From contig LLEY01000028.1 of assembly GCA_001414485.1 (NCBI GenBank), positions 248,001 to 312,000 of the forward strand: DNA of 64,000 nucleotides, written 5' to 3'. The stretch comes from Calycina herbarum. Its lineage: Eukaryota; Ascomycota; Leotiomycetes; Helotiales; Pezizellaceae. Under the pieces are notes generated by a model. That model did no database searches and had not been told where the DNA came from. It was given only the letters and a program-made list of their open reading frames with translations. This document shows positions 11,450 through 23,107 of this stretch, in pieces. The position numbers were made by a program, and so were the translations under genes. Position 1 is the stretch's first letter. Every line of letters starts with the position of its first letter.

Positions 11450-14447
11450 TCAAGGGTAATTCCAGTCATCTTCCCCCCCAAAGCCTTCATTTCCCTGATT
11501 GTTGTTGCCCCCCATAAAGAACCCCGAACTCGAAGCAGGCAAATTGTTCAAATCGGGGGAAGGCGCATTCATCCCATCCGGAGCAACACCCATCCAATTA
11601 TCAAATCCCAGAACGAGACTGGCTTGATCGCGAAGCCACCAATCTTGACTCTCGACCAAGGCCTCTACACCACCAAACAGCGTACTTGGACTGACCTGTC
11701 GAGTCATGTCGGATGATTCTGTTGAGGACGTGATTCCAGAATTGCTGCGAGGCATATTGTTATCTGGGGTGAGGACGGTGGATGTTGAAGGGTTGCTGTA
11801 GTGTTGGGGATATGGCACCGAAGCTATGGCTGCATCGAAAGTAACGGTCATCGAACCAGCATTGTTTCCCATAGCGTCCGTATTAGAGGTAGGAATGGTG
11901 TTTTGCAGGCCCAATGGAGTAGTCTGTTGGACACCACTCATACTGGTCACCCGGGAATCTGGAAGATAGCTGTACAAGCTTTGTTTGAGTTGATTTTGAG
12001 TGCGCAATGAACTTGCAGTTTGTTGTTGAATTAACTGTGATCGAGTTGCTGGTGGTGAGGGAGCGGAAGGGGGAGTAGCAACAACTAGTTCCTGTTTAGG
12101 AGATGGCACATCTGCTGTACTAAAATACCCAAATTTGACATCAGTTCTCGTGAGAACTGCTGCGGCCTCTTCTGGGAGATCAATCTTCCATTTTCTGGCA
12201 AGGACACTGAGTATACTTAGTGTTCGTCGAGAGCATAGCCAATCCTCCGCTATTTCCTCGAGGTGTTTAACGCCATGGACAATATCTCTCTTGGCAGTCT
12301 TCTCGGGAAGATTGAGTAGATGAATAGTACATGCCGAATGCACTATGTACACGGCGATGTTGCAGATTTGTCGAAGACCGTAAGTCCGCTTATATAAACG
12401 CATGAGCTTCGACACTGATCCTGCGGCTTGTGTGCATAGCTTTCGTGGAGACACATGAGATGGGAGAGGTGAAGTTGAAGGGTTGTACTTGAGAAAAGGA
12501 CGGAATAGGTGGATATATAACAAGTGAAAGAACATACTATTCCTATGTTAGTGCTGGCATTTTATAGGACAACTATAAACATTTATTGAAGAGGGTTAGG
12601 AGAATAAGAAGTCGGATTCCTTGAGTTCTCTAAACCTTTTCGCATAAAACTTCAAATTGCCATAAAATGATAACAGAGGGAGGTGAAGATATTACTCACT
12701 GCATGAGTAGAACATTTGGTAATTGGCCATCCTTTGGTTCTAATTCTTTCGGCAGTTCCCTTCGCCATGCTTCCAGGCGTGTTTGTAACTCACTCAACTT
12801 TTTCAATTCCTGAGACCGACCGACCGACTTTTCAAGATGTTGGGGATGGTAGAAGAATATTAACAAGTCGCTACTGATCTCACAAAGGCTTGAGATTTGC
12901 AAGGCGACCGTTCGTGTTCTCGAGGGTTGTGAATGCAAGCTGGAAACCCCGCTGTCTGTATAAGGTGACCAAATATCAGAATCCTCGTCGGGAAATACAT
13001 CATACTTTTGTACCGTGATGTTTGCTCCGGGGAGTTGGGGCAATCTTCCAAGGTAGTTTGACCAACATTTGTCGAACAAGAAGCAACCCCAAAATGTTAC
13101 TCTTCGAGCGTCAATCTCTTGCTCGTCCATACTTTCCTTGTTATTTGTCATACCCCCAGAATCTAAATTCAAGCCCATATCTTGTGCCATTCTAAAACTC
13201 ATTCCGCTATATACCCAGCCCTTGGCCTCCCGGCCACAGCCAGCTTCTCGAACAGACATAAGACATAGAGCTTGAACCGTAGTCAACCTGGGTTTCTCAT
13301 ATTCATCATTTTCCACGATAAGCCTCTTGGCCTCCGCAAAGAAGGCATCGCCTTTTGTGGTAGGGTCGTTTGGGTCTTGACACCCTTTAGGCGAGTTAGT
13401 AAAATGGCATCCCAGTGCTAGCATCGCATTCACTAGAAGGCTAGAGCAATATATAGTTCGCTTTGGGTTCCCAAGAGGCTTCCCTGTGAGAAAGTCAGCT
13501 GTGTGATCTGGCTTGAAGGTTACTTCACAGATGGGACGGTCAAATTTGAGAGTCAATTGTGTTATTGTTCGCAGACGTACCGAGCAGGAAATCTCGATAA
13601 AAAAGGCTCTTGGACAAGGTGGTAAAATAGGGGTAATGCCACGTGAAATACATATTGATGAGATGAACAATAACCTCTGTGTCAGTGGTTACGGTGGTCC
13701 AACTCGTCAGGGGGTCTTCTTGTTGTGTGTATGCTTCTGAGCCGGGCGCGTACTCGTCATCGTCTGTCGGGTCGAGATATATCAAGTTGGACGTGCCCCC
13801 GAGAAACCGCACCGAGCCATTCTCCAACCGTAACTCACCCATTTTACCCGATAATTCTGTTTCGAAGGTTGGAAGGTTTGAGGTTATGTATGTGGCATTG
13901 TCGTCCAGTTCTTCCTCCTCCTCATCCAAGCCTTGCTCTTGCCGCAGTATATTGTCCGCCACATCATCCAGACTCTCACACGTCCGTATTTGCTGTATCA
14001 AAGCTGGCACGTCATCTTCTGCCGCGTTCAAGATGGCCTGGACAAGTGTCTGCAGCGTCGAGTTGCGCGTTTTTAAGCTGTCGATTTTCTCCTTGTATAC
14101 ACCTTTCCTTCGGTGGTCGCTGTTGGGATCGTAGATACATTCTGGTTATATAAATATCAGCCTTGATAAGTTCTGCGCAGATTTTCTCTTTCCGGGAAGG
14201 ACTCACCAGTCCCGTACACGCTCGAACAGGCCGCGCAGCTTGGTGTATTCCCATCGCATTTTGATTTTCGTTTCCGGCATGCGATGCACGCGGTGCTCAC
14301 ACATCTTCTCTTTATTGCCGCGGCCTCTCTATTGCTTCTCGATTTCTTCTTCGCCGGAGTTCCATTGACTGGAACAGAATCCTCTCCAACGTCTCTGCCT
14401 CCGTTTTGTTGATACTGCAGCCGGTCCCCCTCTTTGATGTCCGACAT
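11450..14447 (-). CDS. nirA: NirA/NIT4-like Zn2Cys6 nitrate-assimilation regulator
   Basis: Model: complement(join(11450..12536, 12700..13483, 13581..14141, 14207..14447)), 890 aa, close to the length known for Aspergillus NirA. Proteins of this type activate nitrate and nitrite reductase genes with a GATA factor. The zinc cluster reads CVSTACIACRKRKSKCDG then CAACSSVYGTECIYDP (cysteines 54, 57, 64, 71, 74, 82), followed by a linker and coiled coil (GVYKEKIDSLKTRNSTLQ). The fungal-specific domain follows (INMYFTWHYPYFTTLSKSLF; FLLGKPLGNPKRTIYCSSLL; ARRVTFWGCFLFDKCWSNYLGR). The C-terminal DWWLRDQASLVLGFDNWMG is a likely activation-region motif. Introns are 65, 97 and 163 nt, all GT-AG, phases 1, 1 and 2. 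Orthology to NirA rather than a paralogue is inferred from the DNA-binding domain and length. Confidence 0.85.
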
Positions 14448-16237
14448 AATGATAAGGGTGGGGCACTGGAGACAGAAGAGCTGGAGGGTTGTTGACTCGG
14501 GATCTCAGACGGGATCTGGCCCAGACCAGCGCAATTCGTAATTCGGAATTCGAGTTTCCAAGATATCTCTAGTTTTCCGGGTTATCTGACTGAAGTTGAA
14601 TGATTTTCAGCGGACAAATCGCGAAGCGCGGGGCAATGATGGGTCAGCAACCTGGAAGCAGCACAGATGACAAAAAACGGAGGGGGGTAAGCCGGTTAGG
14701 CCATGTGCATTAAGCTTAAAATTTCTGGTATATTTTTCATCGAAATCGACACCAAGAACGAAATTTGATGCCTTTCAAGTATCTCCCCGGAGGAGTGTGA
14801 ACAGACTTGGAGAGTGGAGCAGAAGAGGTCCGCAGTGGGGGTGATGAGGGCAGCGATGAATTGGGAGCTGGAGAAAAACAACTCTCTGCAGAGCCTGGTC
14901 TGTTATCGCCATCCAGTAAGAAGAGATGGATAGATAAGGAATTCCCGGAAACTCTTGCCGTCAAGGATCTCGAGATCTCTACTTTAACGTCAAGAGGGTG
15001 TATGGCCAAAAACCATTTTTCCGATGCAAGGCATGTGAGGGGGACAATAGGGCTTTCGATTCGTTGGTTTACTGTTTCGCTTGAAATGTCTGAATGTGTG
15101 GCTGGACGTGGGGGGTGTAGACTTTTGCTTTTTCTACAATGAAACCAAATTTACAGCACCATACAGACCCTGGCATGGCTTCTAAACTTAGCTTTAATAT
15201 TGATATTCTTTTCCTTCTCCATTCCAAATCAGCCAAAACCCCCCTTCCTGGGCTTGAACGCTATGGTATCGTTCAAGGGGAACGAGTTTATGAAATACTT
15301 TTTCTACGAAGAACAGATTGATGCTTATCGCGCGGATATTTGGGCATTGTCTCGATCGTGACAGACAACAGAAAATTTTTCTAGTATTGCCCTAGATACC
15401 CTAGTGCAAGTGAACACTAAAACATGGGTTACGAACAGTACTAATATTCTTCTAGGAATTTAGCGCTACAAGCTCACTGCCCCTTTACTGTCTATCAAGG
15501 TTTTTTAGAGTTAGGGTTGAAGCCGTAATCCGAACCCCAACCCTGCAACCTGTACGATTTTTGGGACGAGGGAGCGAAACCTTTGGGATCAACCACTCGA
15601 GCTTTTCCGTTTATTACAAGTGAAAGTTACTTTCTATGTTCATATGCAACATTTCGCATTGTCCAATCATTTCGTTTTCGACACGGGATTAGTCGGCGTC
15701 ACCTGTCCCGATATGTCCGGAGTTAAGTTGTTGGGCTCACCGAAAAATCGGGGGAGTGCGTCAAGAAAATCTCGATGACCGTCTCTTCGTATCGAAGCAG
15801 ATGTCACCTTTAAACTCTTCAATCCCCTGCCAAGCGGATCATTTGCATCTCAATGATTGGAGTTCTTTACTACCAAGTGGAGTAACGGTAAGTCGGCATC
15901 AAGAAAAGGGCCCACATGACTTTTTATCTCCTCTATCTCCTCACGTTTTTTCTGGAAGGTGTCGTCGGCGCTGCTTGTAATTTCTATTTATTGTTCTTTC
16001 TGCCTCTCCTCTTCTTTTTGTAGGCTGAGAACTCTCGCGTTTCATTGAACAACCCGAATTTCCAAGTGTCAGACTCAATACTCAAAGTACCTAGCTTACG
16101 ATTCAAGATCTATAATATTTTACTAAAGTGCAACAGAGCTCTTTGGACGAAAGCTCGTGTACCAATTTCCAAGTTCCCAGGAATTGTATCCGCCACACGA
16201 TTGGAGGCGAATCACTCAAGTAGATTTCGGGATATTT
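14448..16237. other. Divergent intergenic region, nirA-like to MFS gene
   Basis: This contains the promoters of the minus-strand regulator and the plus-strand transporter. Open frames present (for example 14807-15142) lack homology-like motifs and are treated as chance. No RNA gene is seen. Confidence 0.5.
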
Positions 16238-18277
16238 ATGGCGGACAGTGATGAATCACAGCATCGTTCGACACAGAACACAATACCTGCAATATCACGT
16301 CTAGTATCAGCAACCCATCTCGATGACTGTTCACAATACCATGGCCGTACGAACGACGAAGATAATGGCGCATACATTGAAGACAGAAGCAATGGTTCAG
16401 ACCTAACGAAGGAAAAGAGTTCGGAAACGACAGATATAGAAGAATCAATTCGTGATGCCATGCCGGAGACTGGGAACGAATTCGAAAACGAAATGAATAA
16501 AGACGTTGAGTCCGGACTGAAACTGGAGAAGACGAAATCGGCAAGAAGTATGCGCGATCCGAATCTCGTTTCTGTATGCAACTTTTCCCTATGTTCCCCC
16601 TTTTGAACTCCTATTCTTAGTTGTCAAGAGCAAGTTTCATCCTTACCCTTTGCTCTTGGATCCTGAGTCAACGAGAAAAGCGTGTGCTAATGTGTTGCAG
16701 TGGAATGGACCCGAAGATCCAGACAATCCCAAGAACTGGACTCTGAGACACAAATGGGCTGCCACCTTCATTGTATCCTCTTTCACTTTTATATCGCCAG
16801 TATCCTCTTCCATGGTTGCGCCCGCTATTACATCCATTGCAAAAGAGCTCAATATCACCAACGAAATCGAACAATTTTTGACTTTATCTGTCTTCATTCT
16901 CGCTTACGCAATAGCACCGCTGTTTCTGGGCCCTCTATCAGAAACCTATGGACGAGTTATAGTGTTGCAATTGAGCAATCTTGTTTATCTTGTTTTCAAC
17001 CTAGCTTGTGGATTTGCTCAAACCAAGAGTCAATTGATCGCCTTTCGATTTCTATCAGGATGTGGGGGAAGCGCTCCTTTGGCAGTAAGTGGCGGCGTCC
17101 TAGGTGATCTTTTCCATGCAGAACAGCGCGGACTAGCCATGAGCTTGTACAGTCTTGCGCCCATGCTCGGTCCGGCAGTGGGCCCGATAGCTGGAGGTTT
17201 TATTACGGAGAATACAAGCTGGCGCTGGGTTTTCTACGCAACTACTATCGCGGATGCTTTTATTCAGATAATGGGACTTTTTTTCCTACAAGAAACCTAC
17301 ACGCCAGTCCTTCTCGGCCGCAAAAAGAACAAACTTATCAAAGAAACTGGCAATTCAGACCTACATACGGAATTCGACAGACCTGATCGTACCCTCTCAA
17401 AGACACTTCGCGTCGCTCTTAGTCGACCTTTCATTCTCCTGAGCACTCAGATCATCGTTCAGGTATTGGGGATCTACATGGCTTTTCTTTACGGATTAAT
17501 GTATCTGGTTCTCTCGACCTTTCCCGCACTTTGGACCGATGAATACCACCAGGATATTGGAATGGGGAGTTTGAATTACATCAGCTTAGGACTTGGCTTC
17601 TTCATGTATACAACCTTTCCCTTTGTCCCCCCTTTTTGACTCCTATTCTTAGTGATCGGGAGCAAGTTTTATCCTTACTCACTGCTTCCGGCTCCTGGGT
17701 CAACGAGAAAAAGGTATGCTAATCTATTGCAGTGGGGCACAAGGAGGCGCCCTTTTCCAGGACAAAATCTATGTAGCCTTGAAGAAGCGAAACAATGGCG
17801 TGGGGAAACCAGAATTCCGCGTCCTTCTCATGGTCCCGGGTGCCTTTTTGGTGCCTGTGGGACTTTTTTTATATGGGTGGAGTTCTCAAGCACATCTCCA
17901 TTGGATTGTTCCCAATATAGGGACAGCAATATTCTGCGCTGGGACGATTATGTCATTCCAATGCATGCAGAGTACGTCTCCTATATCCCATGTTATGTTC
18001 TCGGCTGATTTGTTTCCTTTTTTTGTAAATTGTAGCATATATTGTGGATTCATACACAAGATTTGCGGCTAGTGCTATGGCTGCTGCTTCAATGATGCGG
18101 TCTCTGGCGGGTTTTGGATTTCCGCTTTTTGCGCCGTACATGTATAAAAAGTTGCATTATGGGTGGGGAAATAGCCTTTTGGCGTTCATTGCTATTGGTC
18201 TGGGGTGGCCTGCACCTATTTTGTTGTGGAAGTATGGGGAGTTGTTGAGGAAGAAGAGTACATTTGCTGCTGGTTAA
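16238..18277 (+). CDS. MFS transporter, DHA1 drug/polyamine-type
   Basis: Model: join(16238..16573, 16701..17605, 17733..17971, 18036..18277), 573 aa, ATG at 16238. This is a plasma-membrane proton antiporter type. The hydrophilic N-terminus ends at the typical WNGPEDPDNPKNWT motif; then come about 12 membrane segments with LGPLSETYGR (motif A region), GLAMSLYSLAPMLGPAVGP (motif C-like), the cytoplasmic loop ETYTPVLLGRKKNKL, and the C-terminal LRSLAGFG-like block MMRSLAGFGFPLFAPYMY. It ends in LLLWKYGE-type ILLWKYGELLRKKS. Introns 1 and 2 (127 nt each, phases 0 and 2) are homologous to each other and listed as repeats; intron 3 is 64 nt, phase 1. Substrate unknown. Confidence 0.93.
16574..16700 (+). 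repeat. Introner-like element, copy 1 (MFS intron 1)
   Basis: A 127-nt GT-AG phase 0 intron. It aligns without gaps to the intron at 17606-17732 (24 differences by eye, about 81% identity). Donor GTATGC, branch TGCTAAT, acceptor TTGCAG. It contains a perfect 9-bp hairpin stem, 16625-16633 with 16650-16658. Confidence 0.9.
17606..17732 (+). repeat. Introner-like element, copy 2 (MFS intron 2)
   Basis: A 127-nt GT-AG phase 2 intron in the same gene, homologous to copy 1 over its full length. The same hairpin is kept (17657-17664 with 17683-17690). Two A-U pairs are replaced by G-C and one G-C by G-U relative to copy 1. The branch TGCTAAT is identical. Confidence 0.9.
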
Positions 18278-19136
18278 ACATTTCTCAAAAACGCATGTTG
18301 GGAAAGGGAGCGGAGATGATGGTGGGAAGAGTGCATAGTAAGACTTCACGGATATACCCTTCCTATGTTTATAAAAGCATCTAGTTTGGAGTTGCTAAAT
18401 AGATTACTTAAACAGTCTTAAAACTTGCGTCTCGTGTATGCCATTCTTTCCATCCTGCTCGACTGGAATTGGACTGGCATACCAACATACTAAATATAAA
18501 TATAGAAACCTATTATTTGGAAAATATGGACGCCTTTACCAAAATAAATCCTGAAAATGTGTCTGGATTAAGTGAACTTCATTCTCCTCAGCTTCTTTTT
18601 GTGCCTCTAGTGTGGTTGATAATGGAAGAATTGCAAACAAGATGTAGTATACTGGGGATTTCGAGGTTTAGTCAATTCCTTAGATTGGTGCTTTATTATG
18701 TCCTTATTGAAGTACGTGTTCAAATGATTTTTAAACTGTTACTGATCGAGGGAGGATGGGATCGTAGATTTACTCAATAGAAGGTTTTGTTAACACTCAC
18801 TTGTGACATTAATAGTCAATTTTTATAATATTGCTAAAGGAAAAATTTAACGAAAGAGGGTAAGAGGCTGATCTTTCCTTACGTAGCGCGTAACCTGAAT
18901 GATAGAATACGACTTGCATATCGATCCTAATACAAGATGAGGAATAAATAACGGTCACCTCGCTTAGAGAAAAGGGGCATCTCTTTTGCTACCAATTGCA
19001 TCGGCTTTTGAGTAGAGAAGTTTGCATGATATATAACGACTGTATGCCATAGATCTGTATTCTCTTCCTGTAATCCATCGTTTTGAAATAACCTAAGATC
19101 CACGAAAAGAAGGAGAAAAGTAACTCGCGTCTATTG
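18278..19136. other. Intergenic region
   Basis: AT-rich 3' flanks of the MFS gene and the minus-strand HET gene. An ORF from 18525 was considered and not supported. Confidence 0.5.
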
Positions 19137-21608
19137 TCAAACAATCGTTATTTTGTACCATTCTGTCCCTTCACTGTCAACTTCGGTTGAGACGTAGCTT
19201 GTTTTGTCCAGGAGGGATGGTGGCTGTTTTTCACATTCATTCTTGCGCAAAAGTCCCTTAAGCAAGGGATGGAGTTCGGTGTTTGCAGTGTATATGAATT
19301 CAAACAGTCCCACGCGTTCGTATTGGCCAGTTTCCTTGCCTGTCTGCTTAAGCAGTAAACCATGCGTTTTACACATTCCCAGAAAGTCAGGAATGGGTCC
19401 GTCGGAATCAGGAGAAACCCATCTGCCAATAAGCAATATTGATAATGTTTCTGCGGAATGTCTCTGATTATCTTCCCAGTGATCCCACATTATTTCTCCT
19501 CCAAAGGGAATTTTACCCACAGCAACTTCGTCTTCAAGTGTCACAGTACAGTGAAATAAGAACCTCGACAAAATTGTCAAGACGCCACCATTTATATGTC
19601 CAAATTGATTGGATTGCGCGGGCTGCACCAAGTTGACAACCACGTTGTCAAGCTTTACGTAGTGGATTTCTGGTTCTGGTTTGAAGAATGAGGACTCGTC
19701 CGACTTGAAGTTTATTTCCCCATCCACCCCAGCCCATGACCACGAGGGTATGTTACTTCGTCTTAGGCCCTGGGAATCAGGGTCAGGAAAAGTGTGCCAA
19801 CAAATTTGACTCAATATATCTTTACGCCAGAGTCCTGCCAAGTAATCGTCACCCGTTTGTTCTTGCAGGTTTCGAGCTATTCCTGAAATGGCAACGAGTT
19901 TGTCACTTGAATGTGACAGAGAAGCTCTGGAATAAGTTGAGACAATCCGCGTCCACAAATCAGGGCTGGTAGGGCGAAGTTGTTTAGGAAGAAGCGTATA
20001 CCGGGTAAAGAACGCCTCGGAGAGCTCTCGAGGAAACGTTTCACAGGCATAGTTGGTTCTACATTCCCAGAAAATTTGCGAGACCCCGAAGTGCAATTTT
20101 CGTGGTGCCAGTAGTCTTTCTTGTAATACCCAGGCTCTGTCTGCCAAAGGCGAATCATCGACGTTCGCATGCAAAAGATCATTATGCACAAAGACAAGGC
20201 TTTGTTTTATTCCTTGATTTTGAACTGAGACTTGTCCTCCTCGTGCGTAGATTAGATCCCGATCGAAAAAACAACCCACAATTCCATCCGGTGCAGCTGT
20301 TGCGGCAATATTCAAACTAGACATGCCATAAACAGTGGCCATCAGGGTTGATTCCCGTCGCCAATCTTCAGGGTCGTCTTGAATAATACAAAGCGAATCA
20401 ATCCACAACCAGGTAAATCCAAGCTTCGGGCAATTTCGATAGCATCGCGAAAGGTTTTGTTGAGACAGTCATATGGTATCTCTTTCAGTAGCTGGGAGAT
20501 ATTGCTTTGGAGCAGCCTGAAGATCGGCAGCCTCCCCCAACAATGGCTCAAAGTTGCATACACTGTGCAGTTTTCTTGCTCAAAAGAAAGGACTAATGAT
20601 ATATGGTTCTTATTTAGCTTGATCAATCGGGTTGGGAGGTGATTTTGGCGTTCAATCGCGCAATTTTTGTGGTTTTGGCGACAATCTTCAAGCCAATTCC
20701 TAGCAAGTGCAATGATACTTTCATCGAAGTTGATTTTGTTTTCAACTGTGAGGTCAGCAAAAAGCTGTGGCCCAATCCGTTCCCCATAACCTATATCTCC
20801 AAGTGTGGGTTGCCAAAGTTCACCCGAGAGTATCTTGACTAAAGCGTTATGCTCCTGAAAACCAAGACACATGGCTCCGGGGTGTTCGCTGTACTGCGAC
20901 TTCTTGTGGTGCAAGTAAAGATACCCCTGAGGTTTCTCGTATATATTGGGGTCTCTGTTAACATGGCGGATTTGTCTTCCGGAAATATGCGGGATTCTTC
21001 GCTCCATACGGAATATACTCAAGAAATAAGCGCATAGGTGACAACCTAGAGTTGCGGAAACCCCAAGTTGATCCATAGAGTGATAAAAGGGAGTATACAA
21101 TTGCCGAATCTTATTGCTCTCGTCAAGAATGATCTCCACAGCCTTTTGCCAAGAATCGAAGAACACCCTACAATAGGGGCACATACGACAATTAAGACTC
21201 GAAGACGATTGCCAGCTACCAACATCCACTTGTGCTTCCTTTTCCAACTCTTCGGTATCGATTCCAACCTCTGGAGGCCACCACATTGTGTCCCAAGACT
21301 TTGATTCAATACTGTCGGAGTTTTGTTCCCCGCTCACTTCTGTGGAAGCTTCTGATGGCGAACGTGTCTCTGAGTTCGCATCATTCCTTTTGCTTATCAT
21401 TGAACTCCCGGATGTTGTATAAGCCGTGATACCCTCAGCCAGCGACAGATTCGAATATCCAATATCCCCAGCAGCCTCATCCTCATCATCGCCATCAAGT
21501 GGAGTGTTATGAACATCAGTGATAGCGTCTATCGGTAAGATATGCCGCATGTCGAGATGACCAGCGTCAGTTTTCAACTTCTGGTCGAAATACCGAGGCT
21601 CAGTAACC
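19137..21608 (-). pseudogene. HET-domain gene with a one-base frameshift
   Basis: A heterokaryon-incompatibility (HET) domain protein of roughly 810 codons. The N-terminal half has a CPYC region (RMCPYCRVF), then the HET start YATLSHCWG and LNKTFRDAIEIARSL. The second half starts in another frame at LWIDSLCIIQDDPEDWRRES, then LNIAATAAPDG and DRAWVLQERLLAPR. The two halves abut at about 20419 with no intron possible. One G appears missing in the minus-strand TTGGATTT, which as TTGGGATTT would read SLGFTWLWIDSLC. The 5' end is also uncertain. Coding resumes at an acceptor before 21608 (VTEPRYFDQKLKTD), and a donor at 21680 suggests an upstream exon 21681-21769 lacking its own ATG; the first in-frame ATG is at 21550. 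This could be a true pseudogene, a polymorphic null allele or a sequence error. Confidence 0.8.
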
Positions 21609-23107
21609 CTAGTTTAGTCAATGTTGTGCGTCATGTCATGAGCTCAGATTAGATGAATGCAGGATTTGAACTTGACATACTTTCCGGTTGTTGTTGGTTC
21701 GATAGGACGATAAGTGTTGTTAGACAGGCTTGTTGATGCTTCTTCGGAAGAAATGATTTTGGAGATGGACTATGATGATAGTTGGCTACTTATCCGGTAT
21801 CAGGCAAATTGAGAACTATGAGACTCCAGCTTGTGTTACCATGTTTGTTCCGCCACGATTAAATATGTCCGATGTCGGAAGTAAAAATATGCGAAGATAG
21901 CCTTTGCTTCTTTCTCGAGACTTTTACTTCCTTTTTATTACCTCTTGCTTATCATGTGGTACATTAGGAGGATATATTGTACAATCTTCAAGATTTCAGG
22001 GTTGTGGAATCTTTGAAACAGCGAAAAGTGTCGCAACAAGTAGAAATTCTGAGGTTTTTGAGCGAAGATAATATATTCCGCAGGGAGTGGGATACAACTG
22101 GCAGTGCACTATAAATGCCCCATATGCCATTTTCTGCAAGCATTTTTGCAGTAGCAATCTCCATTTAGGCCTTCTCCCTGAGGTTTTCCATTTGAGACTG
22201 ATGCCTGAAACCCATACTAGTCCGTGAAAGGCTCGCCACGTGTGGAAAGAGGGAGAGGTATGAGACAAAAACTGACGGGGAATCACCATTTCCACGCCAT
22301 AAATTGGAATTTGAGACCAGTCTAACCCCTCGGAAGTCTGTCGGGGGTAAGTGGCTTCTTCGAAAGTCTTCGATGGATTTCCAAGTAGTCGGGTCAGCCC
22401 CTAACTCTCAATGATAGAAGGTGGCACCCTTGCTTCGGGTCGCCATTGAGCCATGGGCTTCGAGCTTCCGCCACCAGTAATTGGTGGCAAGAGTCTGGAT
22501 GTACGCCATGAGGCTATGCTATCGAGAATTAGCAACGATTAGAATATTCGATAATTATAGCTTACTAGGATTGAGGAGGCTGCCTGAAAAGAAAGATGTG
22601 ATATACTGGTAAGGGGTATCTATTGATTTCCTTTTCGTTGTGGTTGAACGGAGCGCCTCGAAAGGGCATTGCACGAACTGCTTCTTGACTTGGCAAGCGA
22701 CTGCAACTCATTGTTATGAATAATGATATATTACGAGCATATTGGTCAGATTTGAAAGGAGGGGAAAATGAAAATGAAATCTCGTCTCATGTCAAGTCTG
22801 ATCTCGAGGTCTGTAGAGTGAAATGAAGGGGAGAGTCGGGGATCTTGTGGTCGGCGAGGTCGTGGCAAAAGGGAGGACGGAGAAAGAGCACACTCTTAAG
22901 GCAGCGGCCATTTCAACCTTATTTTGACGGTTGAAGGCAACCACCAATGGGAGTTTCGAATTACGAAAAGCAAGCAAATGGGAACAATATGAATATTCTA
23001 CGATACTTGTGTCTTTAACAACTCCATCTTCCATCCCGTGCTATCGTTCTTTTGTATTGTTCTTTTGTGGCAGTTTTCGAGTAAGGCTACAACTATCGGA
23101 TGTTGAT
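21609..23107. other. Divergent intergenic region, HET to bZIP
   Basis: A probable first HET exon lies at 21681-21769. The rest shows no supported gene. A short perfect hairpin (7-bp stem) lies at 22470-22488. Confidence 0.5.
22470..22488. repeat. Short inverted repeat, 7-bp stem
   Basis: GCCACCA and TGGTGGC are perfect inverted copies separated by GTAAT. The setting is intergenic and the function is unknown. Confidence 0.7.

Noticed and set aside
18525..18780. Plus-strand ORF from ATG (MDAFTKINPENV...)
   Set aside because: Short, AT-rich, no recognised domain or neighbours' logic; likely chance.
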